From: Hoplostethus atlanticus
Taxonomy: Eukaryota > Chordata > Actinopteri > Trachichthyiformes > Trachichthyidae
Reading direction: 5' to 3'
Assembly: GCA_034670405.1 (NCBI GenBank)
Contig: JAXDDX010000010.1
Coordinates: forward strand, 827,501 to 891,500
DNA length: 64,000 bases
The notes beneath the pieces were generated by a model, which saw only the letters and a program-made list of their open reading frames with translations, ran no database searches and was not told where the DNA came from. Positions 28,901 through 44,100 of the stretch are shown piece by piece. A program made the position numbers and the translations under genes. Numbering within the stretch: the first letter of the stretch is position 1; every line of letters begins with the position of its first letter.

Positions 28901-31900
28901 CTCAGATGTGATGAGACTTAAAGATCTTTGTTTCACAGCCGCGTTGCTCATCAGTTTGAATTGATGGTCTCTGAGAGGAAATGAGTATGGCATGACACAG
29001 ATCAGAGTCCCTGGTGACTGCCACAGTGTGACCACTAATATTTTACTGGGGAATGTAGTTAATGTTATACAGTGAAAATGTAGATTGCTGTAATGCCAGA
29101 CTGCTGTGTTCTCTCCACGTCTGCCATTATTTGGCTTCGTAGCTAAGCTATTTTTGGTCTAGTTAGGTTTCTCAAAGAACAGCATGTTTTGTTCCCATTG
29201 TGGACGATGACACTCAAGTCTGTCCTTGAATCCCTGGGCCCTCTCTCCTCAGCTCATAAAAAAGTGTTTTTACACTCAATGGTGCCTGCAATCCCAGTTC
29301 TGTCAGTTTATCTATGTTTACAATAGGCATACAATACTTTGTTCTTTATCTTTATCTTGAATCACTGTCAGTTCTTATATTGTGTGGCTCATAGTGCTTA
29401 AAAAATATTTTTGGTGAATGTAAACCTTGGCCAAAACATTTAATCTAACAGAAAACGTATGGGCAGCATAGTCTTGATGTAAAAGCAGACTGTTGAATAT
29501 AAAGATACACACTCATACATTATGAAGAAAGCTTCCAACACACAGTGCTGCTCAGGACTGCTTGCAGGCAGAGTAGCGCTGTGATTTTGGTCCGCGATTT
29601 CCACAAAAAACAGAACACACAGGACCCACTCTAAAACAGTGGTTCCCTACCATTTTTCCTTGGTGCCTTTTAACCCAGATAAAATGTTGCACTTACTATT
29701 TGAAATGTGGCCCCAGAACCCAGGGCTGCGGCAGACCACAGGCTGGAAACTACTGCTCCATGAGTTAGCCAATTTTTTTTTTATCTGCTGTGTTATGTGT
29801 CTTTTCAGAAAAAGGATGACCAGATCCAGGTAATTGGTAACCTGAAGAACATCTCCATGGCTTCCAGCAAACTGCTGCTGGCTGCTAAGTCCCTGTCTGT
29901 AGACCCTGGAGCAGCCAACGCCAAGAACCTGCTAGCAGCTGCTGCAAGGTACCACATCAAATTCAAAGAGATTGAATTTATTCATATTGAATTTATAGAT
30001 TTGAAATGGATTCAAATCCAAAAAGCATTAATGGTCAGCGCCAATGACTGGAAGCTGTGTATTTTTGAAAAGGTTCCCTAAAGCAAATGCAGGTGCTGCA
30101 GCTGTCAGAACGATGCAACTCGCTGCTAGGAAGTGCAATACGCATTCTGTTGAAAAGCAGCACAAATGTGTTCACTCTTGCAGTTCACGCTACGTGAACA
30201 TAACAGATGTGCTTGATGTAATTGTATTTGATGAGAGAGATGAGAATAATTGCTCCACTTCAGCTTTGTTTGATGAGGGATGGATAGCTAGTCGGTTGAC
30301 TTTCTAGCTAAGCTCCTTTAGCATTGAATGAAAGACAATATTTAAGTAACTTTGACGGCAAATACCAAACTGATCAAATGAAAACACTGAATTTGATCGT
30401 CTTGCGTGCTAGACTCAGCATTAGTAATCACTCAGATGATTTAGACTGTATTTGACAGAAAGGGTCTTCAATCACAGAAAACATTTACGAGCTAATCACA
30501 TTTTCTCCTATCTTTCTCTGGCTGGCTGTAAAATTGTGTGTACTGTTGTGTACGGTTGAGAGGTACCCACAAGGGAAAGGCACAAGTAAATCATTCTAAG
30601 GAGAAGCCAGTTAATCCCATTTTCCATCAGTGAATAGCTGCCATTCGTCTTTGGGGCCCCCTCTGGTATCAGCTGGGGAAGGTGGGTGCAGGATGGGAGG
30701 TAGTCAGTGTTTAACGTATATGTAGCTGGTAGAGCTTGAAGTCATCTCTGAACTAGTTTACCTGCTAAGCTGCTTAAACGGTAAGAATACAGTGCTGCTC
30801 TTCATTGTTTCTTTTAAGTGGGTCTAGTATGTTCTTTAAAGCGCTCCCTATTTGCTGTTGACGAAAATGAATTAGTTTGGTGGTAGTATATGATTGCGTA
30901 GCATAGCAGTATTTGGCTGGGAAGTGTTTCCTGCTCAGAGAAATCAGATATTGTAATTGTTTAGCCTGAAAAGCATTTATTCAGCCAGCGTTTTGCAGTG
31001 TGACAGAACTCGCCTAACTCATTTCCCGATGGCATAGATCCTAAGCAGGTCATGGGTCCCAGGACTGTTTCATCAGTAAGGCTGGCAGCTACCCCAACAA
31101 CGACTTACTAGTGGAAAACTGCTCAATTTCAACACACTGCAAAATTATTCCATACAAACAACAGATTCCATACAACAGATGAAAAACGTTGTTGTAAATG
31201 TTCCCATATCATATTTTAACTTCATATCTCCACAACCCTTACAATGCGTTAAACACCATCTTAGCAGGAAACCTTAGACCTGACTGATCTCATCATAGCC
31301 ACTGGTTACTGATGAACTGATAAAGCATACTTGCTCAGTCGTTTACACACAGAACATCTGCATCCTCACACACAGACACAAGCCTGCATGTGCACAAACA
31401 CTTTATTTATTAATATACACATTCACACACGCCTGTCTGGATGTTTTTTTTTTTGTTTCAGAGCGGTGACTGACAGCATCAACCAGCTGATCACGCTGTG
31501 TACCCAGCAGGCTCCTGGCCAGAAGGAGTGTGACAACGCCCTGAGAGAGTTGGAGGTATAGCTTATTCTTAGGAATGTACGATATTACTTCTATAATGAC
31601 GACCAGAAAGAACACTTTTTGCCAATGAATAGAGAAATACTGATCTAAGAGCTGTACTGCTCGTCTCCCAGGCTGTCAGAGGAATGCTGGACAACCCCAA
31701 TGAGCCGGTCAGTGACCTCTCCTACTTTGACTGCATCGAGAGTGTGATGGAAAACTCCAAGGTAGGCCTCACCATCAAACAGCCCAGTGATCAAGTTTTT
31801 TTGCACACACACACAACAAGGCCAGAGAGAGTTGTGGGTGTATGTATGACCTGTGTGCACGTGTGAGTGCACCGAGGTGACCTGGCCAAGGAGGAGGTCC

Positions 31901-34900
31901 TAATTCCTCCCTTTCTGCTCTGTTTCTTCTGCTGTCGTCGCTCTGTCTAGGTCCTGGGAGAGTCCATGGCAGGTATTTCTCAGAACTGTAAGACGGGAGA
32001 TGTGACACCGTTCGGAGAGTGTGTGGGAGCAGCCTCAAAAGCCCTGTGTGGCCTCACTGAGGCAGCAGGACAGGTATAGCATGGATGAACCCGCGCTTGC
32101 ACTACAGGAGCTATTAAATAGTTCATATTGTTCATTAGTAGGGGAAACGCCAGTGAATGGTGACGTCAGCTGTTACTTTCCTTGTTCTTAAACCATGTGT
32201 ATGATCCACAGGCCTCCTACCTGGTGGGTGTGTCTGATCCCAACAGTCAGGCGGGGCGTCAGGGGTTGGTGGACCCCATCCAGTTTGCCAAAGCCAATCA
32301 GGCAATCCAGATGGCCTGCCAGAACCTTGTAGATCCAGACAGTAGCCCCTCCCAGGTACATGGACCAATCGTATCACAGCATGATTACATACAAGTGTTA
32401 TACCTTGATGCCCCTGGTTCCCAGGTTTATGCTGACACTATAGACACAGCTGTGGACATTTTGTATATTGAACTGAAGCCAGCTTGTAAGAGCCCATGGT
32501 CCTACCCTTGTGTTGAAGCTACAACTTGTAAGTGATGAATTTAACATTATTTTACTTTATAATGTTGTAGGTCCTCTCAGCTGCCACCATTGTTGCCAAG
32601 CACACTTCGGCACTGTGCAATGCCTGCCGTCTGGCTTCCTCCAAGGCGGCCAACCCAGTAGCCAAGAGGCACTTTGTCCAGTCTGCCAAGGAGGTGGCCA
32701 ACAGCACCGCCAACTTGGTCAAAACCATAAAGGTAGGGCTGCTTCATTATCTGCTCAAAGGTTTGCACTAATCAACGTACCTCATTATAGGCTTAGATTT
32801 AGGTATTGACCTGTAGTGATATGTCAAGAGCAACTTTTATGAGATTGTTGTTATACACCAGAATCCAGTGTAGGAAACTAATGCATGCTCCATGAAGTTC
32901 AGTCCATGTCTGTGTTCTCTCTCTTTCTCTCGATCACTAGGCTTTAGATGGTGATTTCTCAGAAGAGAACAGGAACAAGTGTCGAGTTTCCACGAGTCCG
33001 CTAATCGAGGCTGTGGAAAATCTGACAACATTTGCCTCCAACCCAGAGTTTGCCAGCATCCCCGCCCAGATCAGCAATGAGGTATGGCTGTGTACAAACA
33101 TGTAAGGTAAACTGCAGCATTTTATGTGTGTCTGAATACTGTAAATAGTTCATATATTTCAGTCTGGCTGAAGTTGCTTGTCTTACATTTGTTTTTCTAT
33201 AGGGCTCTGCAGCTCAGGAGCCCATCCTCCAATCAGCACGCTCCATGCTAGATAGCTCCACCCACCTGTTGAGGACTGCACGCTCATTGGTGATCAATCC
33301 TAAAGACCCGCCCACCTGGTCTGTCCTGGCTGGTCACTCTCGCACCGTCTCTGACTCCATCAAGAGTCTCATCACAGCTATCCGGTTAGTGATCATTTGT
33401 TCATATTGAAGTACAGATTCTATACAGTTCCATGGCAACCAGCAAGAACAGGAAGAAACACTAACATTCACATTGTACTTGTCTTGACTTTTTCTCTACT
33501 CCGACAATAAACACAACATCATTTGTCTTGTTGTATGTTAGACATTTTTACAATACAACTTTTATTTCCTTTTATTAGATACTGTTCAATAAAGAAGGCA
33601 TGGTGTGTAGAAAATAAAATTCTCAAGTGTTGTGATGGTGGTACATTGTGATGAGGTTTGATAGTGCACAGGAATAGACGACTGATCCCAGCAAGCATTT
33701 GACAGATGGTGACATGCAGGAAGCAGCCAAGTTAAACTTAACAAGCGCACATTTTTCACAATATTAAATTACTTCATGGTAAAAATCATATTAAAACGGC
33801 TTTGAACTGATATCATAAAGATACTTAGTTCCTGATTACACAAAACGATGCAGCGGCTACAGATGTCGTTTCAACTTTGAATTAGGAACTATATTTAGAT
33901 GTGTTTTCAGCGTTTGTGCAGGCCATCCTGTCAACGTCTATTTTCAGCGTCAAAATGTTTGCTGGGATTCCCCACATTTGCTGGGATTTGCTGGGAAAAC
34001 ATTGCAGTTGTCTCAATGGTGTTATAGAGCAAAGTTCTTGAGGTACTCGGCCTCCAATGGTAGGAGAAACACTAGTGCTTACAACCACACCTACAGTCAT
34101 TGTTAACTTTTAATCTCCTCTCTCACACCTCTGTACCTGACCTTGGTCATAACAAAACAGATGCCCATCGGGGGAATAACTCCCAGTGTCAAATGTACTG
34201 AATTTTAAGCTTCTCACTGGACTGCATTAGCATTCACACACAGCCATCTTCACACCTCTTCAGTTCTGCCACCCTTATCAGACTCCTCCTCTGGACTGTC
34301 AATTGAGGACTGGGATTTAAACCCACACATTCAATGGTATTCAATGATACGCTGCAGTGCCAAACAAGCTCCATCCTGAACCTGCCAGCCTCAACATTTA
34401 GTTAGTCTCATTACATAGGAAGTAGAGGTTTTTATTTTGTATCAGTGTGTCGCCATGCATGGAAATGGATGTCTAACTAACTGACTCCGTCCCTATGGCC
34501 TGTCCCCCAAACCACTTGGAGGCTTCAAACCTAATTTGGCAGCTCGGCTTGATCTCTCTATGCAGCGAAGCGACCCCATAGGCCCGATTTCAACAGATGT
34601 TTCAACAGACATGAGCTGTAATGAGAGGAATGATTCAGCAGAAATGATGTTAGGATATCCTGGAACCTGCCGGTGTTTATAACAAATGTTCAACATGTTA
34701 ACATGCTCACCTCTTCACTCTCTTCCTGTCTCTTCTAACATCTCTTTTTTTTCTTCTTTTTTTTCCTCTCTATCTACATCCTCTCCGCCCCTCTCTCCCT
34801 CCCCGTCACTCTCGTCTTTGTCTCCCCCAATTTCCCTCTTTTCTCTCGCTCTTTTTCTCCTGTTCCCTTTTCATTCTCAGAGACAAGGCCCCAGGCCAGC

Positions 34901-35097
34901 GGGAGTGCGACTCATCAATTGATAACATCAACAAATGTATCCGGGACATTGAGCAGGCCTCTCTGGCAGCAGTCAGCCAGAACTTACCCAGCAGGGACGA
35001 CATCTCACTGGAGGTAAGTAACCATCAGAAAACGTCTTGATCTCATCCACAGGAAACTATCTCATTCTGTCTTTGTCTGTTTCCATTTGCCTTTCTA

Positions 35098-35169
<72 letters not shown>

Positions 35170-38100
35170 CTCTCCTTCCATCCAGTCAGATTAACATTCA
35201 GACACTTCAGTATGTTTTCTTTTGGTCCCTTTCTCTTTCTTTGCTATTCTGTGTCACAGATTGCTCATTAGAGAGAAATCTGAGATTCTGTAGACACTCT
35301 GTTCACCATTTGGCTCCTAATACGAGTATACAGTTGTGAGAAATGTTTGTGAAGCCTTTTGAAATATCTGCATTCTGGCATAAATGAGTCCTAAAATATG
35401 GGCTGATCTTCGTCCAAGTCATAACAATAGATAAACACAATGTGAATAACACACATGAAATGTATTTTTACATGTTTTATTGAACATATTGTTCAGACAG
35501 CCTAAGCTGAAAAAAGTATGTGAACCTCTAGGATAATGACTTCTATGAAAGGGGGTAATTTAATCAGATGATCGGCTCAATGAGATGATATTTAGGTGTG
35601 GGTTAGAGGTGTCCTGTCATATAAAAAACCCACAAAGTTTGGTTACCAATAGAGTCTGCTCTCGAAAAAAAAGATCTGTTGAAGTGGAATATGCCTCGGT
35701 CAAAAGAAATTTCAGAGGACAGGGTAACAGTCTGTGACCTGAAGCTTAACAGAGGTTGGGTCATGCTGCATGATGATGACCCCAAACACAAAAGCAAATC
35801 TACAACAGAATGGCTTCAACAGGAAAATTCACATTTTGGAATGACCAAGTCAGAGTTCTGACCTTCACCCTATTGAACTGTTGTGGCATGACCTGAAGCA
35901 AGCCGCTCATGCAAGACATCCCAAAAATATCAATGAACTGAAACAGTTCTGTAAGGAGGAACGGTCCAAAATACCACAACTGTTGCAGGTCTGATCAGCA
36001 ACTAGAGGAAGTGTTTGGTTGAGGTTATTGCTGCTAAAGAGGCTCCACCAGTTACTAAATCTCATTGTGTTTTATTTTATGGCTTAGATGAAGATCAGAC
36101 CGTATTTAATGGTATATGATTTAATATCTTCTAAAAACCATTCTATAATACTTAGATGTGTTCTCTAATTTGAACTGTCATATGTTTATTGTGCTTATTG
36201 TGTTTATGCTGAAATTGGTAATGGAGCTGGCAGCGTACCAGTTTTGTTGAATTATGCGTAATTTAAGCACACTTGCTAGAGGCTAAAGTAGCTTGGAGCA
36301 AATATCCCCCTGTCTAGTGCCTTTTGTGGGTCCTGGCTGGCTTATTAAAATTCTCCTGTCTTTTGTAAAGCGCAACACAAAGACTGATTTTTCTCTCTCT
36401 CTCTTGCCACACAGGCACTACAAGAGCAACTGACGTCCACCGTGCAGGAAATTGGCTATTTAATTGACCCCGTTTTCACTGCTGCCAGGGGCGAAGCTGC
36501 TCAACTAGGACACAAGGTATACAGTACAGGGAGTTATTAATTACTGTGACTATAAGGTACATACTTAAATGAGTAGCAAAGTAATACTTTTCTTTTAAAA
36601 AATGGGTCAATATTTCTTAAAGTAATGCAGTTACTCAAAGAAAACATGTTATTGATATATATTAAATGATGAGCAGTTAACTAAAGATATGTTGGCAGCT
36701 GTGACTTCACCTGTTAAATGAAAGGGAAGAGCAAAATATTGTAGTCTTTCTTAGAAAACTCCTTTCTAAACTTTGACCCTGTGTGTCTCAGGTGACTCAA
36801 CTGGCTGGCTACTTTGAACCATTGATCATGGCCTCTGTGGGTGTGGCATCCAAGCTGAGGGACCACCAACAACAGATGACCTTCCTCGACCAAACTAAGA
36901 CCCTGGCCGAGTCTGCCCTGCAGATGCTCTACGCCGCCAAGGAGGGCGGAGGAAACCCCAAGGTAAAACCATCACAGGAGGATCACATAGTTTCAATGGC
37001 TCAATATTAAAGAACCAAATATACCCACATCATAAAATATCTCATGTTTACTCACACGTTGGTGTCATAATTCACAGGCATCCCATACCCATGACGCCAT
37101 AGCAGAGGCTGCCCAGCTTATGAAAGAGGCTGTTGATGACATCATGGTGACACTGAATGAGGCTGCCAGTGAAGTGGGCATGGTGGGGGGCATGGTGGAC
37201 TCCATCGCAGAGGCCATGGGCAAGGTGAGTGCTACTGTGCTTGGTCTGTCTCATAGGATGTTTGCCTTCTGAGTGACACTGGTGATCAACTTCCTGTTTT
37301 TGAATGCCTGGATTGTGATTGGTTAAAGCAATTCACACTCTGGGTTACATCACATGTGATGCCATTTTAGCTCAATTTGAATGGACTGGTAGAACAGTAT
37401 GGTAGAAAATAACTTGGTTGGGTCGTGTGCCACTATCTATAGAAAGTGTGGTGCCAAATTGCCATACTGAAAACCAGACAGAAGAGAATACAACAGGCTG
37501 CAGGATATTAGGGTTTTGGACACACCATTAACTACCATTAATTTCTAAAGGTCTACTTTCCTATTTTTTGACCCATTATTTCCTGTTTTTGTGTGTGATG
37601 TCTTTATCCCAACCTAAAATTGGATCATTGTCCAGCCAAGATTGAAAAGTTGTTTTCGGGCCACACCCCAGACAAAAAAGTCATTGATTGACAAATTAAT
37701 ACAAATCACCTGCCATTGAAGCAAAGGAAAATCAACCGTTATGACAGCTATTCTCAGCCAGTGTCAGGCCTTTGGACTATCTCTCCAATTAACAGTCAAG
37801 CTGTTGGCAAACACACCCAAGTTGTGAAGCAAGACAACGTTTTTTTTATCTCAAGTACAGAGAATAGCATCACCTAATTACATCGCTCCCATCTTCCTTG
37901 AGCTCAGTGAGACTTGTTATCTCAAAGGTGCAAAAATGGCTCACATGTATTAGTTGCTAGTGGGAGCAGCATCTGTGCATCGGATTTTTGTTCATGCCCT
38001 TAAAAACTATATATATATTCATGCTGGGTGCCTGCACATGTTTGCATGTGTGTTGATGAGCGTGTGCACGTGTGTCGGATGATTAATTAAAGATACTCGA

Positions 38101-41100
38101 CTAAGATTATCCATTGACATGACGGTCACTCCTCGGCTCGGTTTCAGCAGAGGTGATTCCAAGGACACCTTTTCTGCTGCACTATTAGTCAGTTAGTCAA
38201 GACCGCAGTCAGATTACTAGGTATCATCTCTCTCGTCTCCCGTGGCTTTCCCATGACACTCCAATGTGTTGAGTGCTATCTAACTAAGCAGAACTGCCAG
38301 AAGAATAAGCCGGTGCCCAAATGATTTGGCGGTGAATGCCATTTCAATGTTGTAATTAATTACTGGATTTGGAGGCTAATTCATAATAAATGTTTATCAT
38401 TCATATCGAGTCTCTATCTGAATATGAAATTCAATTAATGTTTGTGATGTTATTGGATTGGACACGGTAGAGTGGTGTAAAACCAAAAAACAGGTGTCTA
38501 ATTATGGAAAGCAGATTTACAGACTGATGCCCGCGTACTGTCTGGCTTCATTCTATAATTGAAGGGTAGAGTTGCATGTCATTGCAAGTGAAGATGAGTT
38601 GGTTGTTTGTCTGGAGGATTTAAGATGTTTGTACAATTAGAATGACAAACCAGTGATGCAAATTACAAAGTGTGTGTGTGTGTGTGTGTGTGCATGCATC
38701 TCTCCTTAGCTGGATGAGGGTACACCACCTGAACCCGAGGGCTCATTCGTGGATTACCAGACGAGCATGGTGAAATACTCCAAGGCTATTGCCGTCACTG
38801 CTCAGGAAATGGTAAGATGTGAGAGCAAAGTAAATGACACTGTCGGACCGTATTGGAAATGAGCCTGCGACTTGAATGTGTTATGCCTGATTAGTTTAAA
38901 ATGCCTGCAGTCTTGTGTATTTTCAAAGTTGTTATATAAATGAAACTGTTCTGTGTAATATGCTATCAGCTGTTTGGTAGCGGTTCAGTTGCTAATGTTA
39001 ACTTGCAAGCCAAATAGCCTAACATTACGATATTCCCCATAGAAGACATGTAAGGCTGTTCATCAACTAGGGAACCTGAGATAACATAACATTTTAAATG
39101 AATATGTCATCATCACAAATGCATTGTGGGACTGTACAGAATCTCTAGTCTTTTCATGTGGTATGCAGATGGTCCTAAGGGCTGTGAGGAGTCCAAGAAC
39201 CAGGTGAAATTGTGTATTTTGGTTTTGGACTGACAGTGTGTTTGTCCACCAGATGACCAAGTCAGTGACGTGTCCAGAGGAGCTGGGAGGCCTGGCCTCT
39301 CAGGTGACCGTGGACTACAGCCAGCTGGCCCTTCAGGGACGACTGGCCGCTTACACTGCTGAGCCAGAAGAGGTGAGGAATGCCTGTGTGTCAACCAGAC
39401 AGATACAGGGCTAGCTGCAGCTTTCCTGTATTGACATGGCAGGTTTTTCAAAACCTTTCTTGTTGGTTAGGACAATGCTGCCGCAGCAGTGCAGCAGCAA
39501 GCATGTGAAAAGTGGGTCCAATACAAAAACTACAACTGTATGGAATATACACAGTTTATTCTCGGAAAGCCCATCCTATCTTGAGTTAGATTTTCAAAAA
39601 TGTCTGTATAAATCCTGGACAAGGAGTACAACATTTCACTAAGCACCTTTTTGCTTCTGTCTTGACAAGGTCAACATGATGAGACTCTAACCATTTCCTG
39701 TACATACATTTTTTTTTAATCCAAATTTTATTTGCGATCAATTTATAAATTGGAAATATACTTAACTACTCTGCATGTACTGTATATAATTGCTGTTTCT
39801 CCTATATCCAGATTGGTTTCCAGATCAAAACTCGAGTCCGGGAGCTGGGCCATGGCTGTATCTTCCTGGTCCAGAAGGCCGGGGCACTCCAGATCATCCC
39901 CTCAGACAGCTTCACCAAACGGGAGCTCATTGAGTGCGCCCGCTCTGTCACAGAGAAGGTACCACAACCAATGCATCCTATCCTTGAAGAGTCTTGCACT
40001 CCTATCCTCAAAGGTTATGATTATATGGGTGATATTTTGAGGAAAGGTAGATGGATGTGCCAATATTTGTGTCTAGTTTTCATCATATTGTTGTTCCTTG
40101 TTACTACTATGTTTTCCACAATCCACAACCCTACCAATGTAATATTGTCCATCCATTGCCTTAGATGTTTTACTCTACTATATGTGGGGCAACTTTTTGA
40201 GTCGTGGTTTACTAAATCAGCCGGGGTTGCTGATTCCTGTTTAGTTTGACCAAGGAGTTGAGCTGTTAGACCTATTACGCACCCCCTGAACTAAGCCATT
40301 TAGATGAAAGCCTTCGCTAAAGGCATGCTTATCCTTCAAAGGAGCATCCATTAGTCTCAGTTTGATTCATAGTCCTTAGTGGACGCCCTACTCTTCAGCT
40401 TGTTATCAATAATTCATAATAAGTATTCCATCGGTCAATAAATCACTTGTGAACTGTGAATGCAAGCAAAATTTTCTGAAAGGCCTTGGGCGTGGTAGCA
40501 TTTGGGGAAGCCACAGTAGATGGCTGCTGGGATGTTGTCTCCAAATCATGATGATCGGGTATATCTTCTTTTTTCCTGAAGCTGAAGAATTATTTTGCTT
40601 AACAGTTACACAGAGAGAAAGACAGAAGTTTTCTATGTGACACGTCATGTTTGTCCTGTTTTGTTTTTCTTTGATTTCCATGGCTCTCCCTAAACTACTC
40701 ACGTCCATTACTGCGTCCATTTAAGAATGGTCTGTCAAACGGTTTTTGTAGAGAGCCTAGGAACCTCAGCTGATCAATTCCCACTGCCACTCATGCATCT
40801 GAGAGGAGAACAAATTGAGTTGAAAACGACTTGACAAACATTCATTCCACTGAGTGGGTGATGCTGTGCAGCGCTGTGTGCCGGCGTGCTATTTTGCTGT
40901 CACAGCAGATTTTAAATCCTCCAGCGACTACTGTTTTGGGCTTTTCAATTGAGTGCTTTATTTGTCATTTGCCAAGAGGAGCACATCACAAAACAATGCA
41001 CTAAAAGCAAAATGGAAATGTTCATCAAAATCATTAACGCTGTGGTACTTTTTCTGCTTGTGCGTCACTCTTTTGACTTGGACAGTGTGTTCCACTGCTC

Positions 41101-44100
41101 TCAATCAAATTGACCAGAACAACACAGCTGAATCAGCTCCACTTCTCTCACATATGTTACACTGACTCTGATGCATTGATATAAAAATCCCTTCATAATA
41201 CTGGTTTACAAAACGAGCCAAACTGGTACCAGTCTGGACCTGTCCCTCAATCTGTATAAACTGGAATAAAATACAGAGAAATCCAGCCAGTGCCTGATGT
41301 AAGATGTCTACATCTCCTCACCTGTATTTCTATTGTGGTACCGTGTCTGTCTGTGTGTGTCCTCAGGTGTCTTTGGTGCTATCAGCCCTCCAGGCGGGCA
41401 ACAAGGGCACCCAGGCCTGTATTACGGCTTCTAGCGCCGTCTGTGGCATCATCGCCGATCTGGACACCACCATCATGTTTGCCTCCGCAGGCACACTCAA
41501 CGCAGAGAACGACGAGTCCTTCGCAGACCACAGGTGGGAGTTGCAAGTGTGTGTGTGCAAAAAATGTGAATCTGTTATGTGTTCATGTCGTGTATTTGGA
41601 TGTTTGCATGTTCAAACAATGTACGTGTAGTACCTGACTGAAGTCTAAAGTCAACCCTAAGGCCATCTTCCTTCCCAAACTGACAGGATGACATATTAGC
41701 TGTTGTACAAGGAGGAGGAAATGTCTGGAGTTAGAGACTACAAATTACCTTTAGGAGCAGAAAGATGGAGGAAGTGTCGCAGCTCTTCAGGCGGGCCGAC
41801 CACTCCACTCAGAGGAGGGGTTCCTATGGTCTTGGAAAACCTGGAAAAGTCCTAGAATTCAAATTGTATTTTCAATGCCTCGTTAAGTTGGAGAAAATGT
41901 ATCCAGAATCAATATCAATAATTGTTACAGTGTCCACAAGTCAAGTGTTTGGTTTTAAGCTTGGTTGGTCTAGTTACCTTTGAAGGAATAAAGTGCAAAG
42001 TGATAGTTGGAAGGATCTTGAACAAGACCAGGCACATTAAATTCATTAAACTATTTACCAAAAAAGTAATTTAGCCTACATCCTGACGAATCATTGTCAT
42101 GGAAATTCCTCACAGAAGAGACATGGAAGCAAAAATGTAGAGAAACCCTGCGGGGGGAGAATGCATCCCCCGTAGCTTCCTGACATTCTCCCTGTCGATT
42201 TCAACAAAATGACTGACTCCTTGTATAATCTTACCTATCCTTCTCGTGCCTGCACCAGCTTTGATGTAGGAATGAATGCCTTTGATATGAAAGGAGCTGT
42301 GCACCGATGGCTATCATTTTGATGACTGTAATTCAGAGGGAGCATTTTATTTCTAGGACATGTAGATCAGGGCTTTGTTATTTCTCATAGAAGGAGTGCA
42401 TAACACTCTTGTCCAGGATATACCTTTTAGACTTAACATAGTTTTTTTTGGTGCTTAGAAATTCATGGATCATTGTCATCATTGTCATCTTTTTGTGTCT
42501 TCCCTTTAATCTATTTTCTCTCTCTCCCTCCCACCCTCCCTTCTCCCTCTGCCTCTCCATCTTCTCTCTCAGGGAAAACATTTTGAAGACAGCCAAAGCG
42601 CTGGTTGAGGACACAAAGATGCTGGTGTCAGGTGCAGCTTCTGGTCAGGACAAGTTGGCTCAGGCTGCCCAGTCTTCTGCCAAAACCATCACGCAGCTCA
42701 CGGACGTGGTCAAACTGGGCGCTGCCAGCATTGGCTCTGATGACCCTGAGACACAGGTCAGCCACTAAGGCTCCACGCTTCTTTTTTGGATCCTTTTAAT
42801 TTCCTCAGCTTCGTGTTTGTCCTTCATTCAGTGAAGTGTTATGCAGTGTTATCAGAAGTAGCACGAGAGACTGAACTGTGAATGGAAATACCCTTTGGGA
42901 GTTTTGTCCTTTTCCCCCCAGATAAAGTGGTGATAAAGCCTTGTCTATTTGTGTGTCCTTTCTCTAGGTGGTTCTGATAAACGCTGTCAAAGACGTGGCA
43001 AAGGCCCTGGCTGAGCTCATTGGTGCCACCAAGTGTGCTGCGGGCAAGGTAGCAGATGACCCATCTATGTACCAGCTGAAGGGCGCTGCCAAGGTAAGGC
43101 GATGGTGTCCAATCACTGGCACTCCTACCCAGCATGGTAATGCTTGCTTCTGATAGGAGCAACAATGCCCCTCCTGGTGATGCCTTCATGTGGGATTTTT
43201 GATTTCAAACAGCAATTTCATGTTCTCTTCTCTGTCCATTGTTTGAGCTATTTTCCTGTCATTTGACCCCCTGTGGTTATTTGCTGTATTCCACAATCTA
43301 TTTGGTTGGCAGATTCATGGTAGAAGGACCTGAAATGGTTCCCACTAGCGCTAATATGCATCTTAAAGGTGTCCTGGTCAGTGTTCATTCAAAGGGAAAG
43401 ACATGCTGTATGTATAGCAGACCCCCCGCCCCCCCCCGGTGGGGTAAGCTTTGAAGCCAAAACAACACCCCCCTCCTGCCATTAAGAAACCTTATTGAAG
43501 GCAGTGACCCAATGATGTAAATGGGCAGTAAAGGAATCTTGACGCCAACAGAGCGCTGGGATATTTCTAACCTGGATGATAAAACAAGGAGTGGACGGTG
43601 TTCTCATGAGGGGCTGAACTCAACACATGTGCAGTGTAAATTTTTAAAGCCACAGACGTACAGGGTCTGCTGACGACACTCCTCACTCCTCATTATCACT
43701 TCTAACAAGGCAAGAAAATCTCAGTTCCACACCCCGTGATACTACGGCATGGTGTTGCAGGATAACTGATTTGGTCCCAGGGTAGTGCTATCTTATAATA
43801 ACCTGCCTCATGTGAGTTTCCAGGCCCTTGGGGTGAGCACATATTGTAAAGCATTTCCAAGATGTTAGCTGCAGCGACTGAGTGCCATGGCCTTTTCTAC
43901 GTGGGTGCTGTGCTCCCCCTATCTTTCAGTACCATGTAATACTGTCTCATATAGGTAAAGGCAATACTATTGCCTCAGAAGAAGACAATTTTAAAGGTTT
44001 CTCTGGTGCACACATACCCACGCTCACACACAGAGGGCAAATTACAAACAACTTGTGACATGCAAAATTGAAGAAATCAGCCACTGCTCATACACTCATA

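Noticed and set aside
35037-35339. 100-codon open stretch dominated by Ser-Leu repeats
   Set aside because: It is simply a translated CT microsatellite.
42448-42768. Extending exon 43 upstream to an in-frame ATG at 42448
   Set aside because: The upstream part is a CT-rich pyrimidine tract; the AG at 42571-42572 and talin homology set the exon start at 42573.
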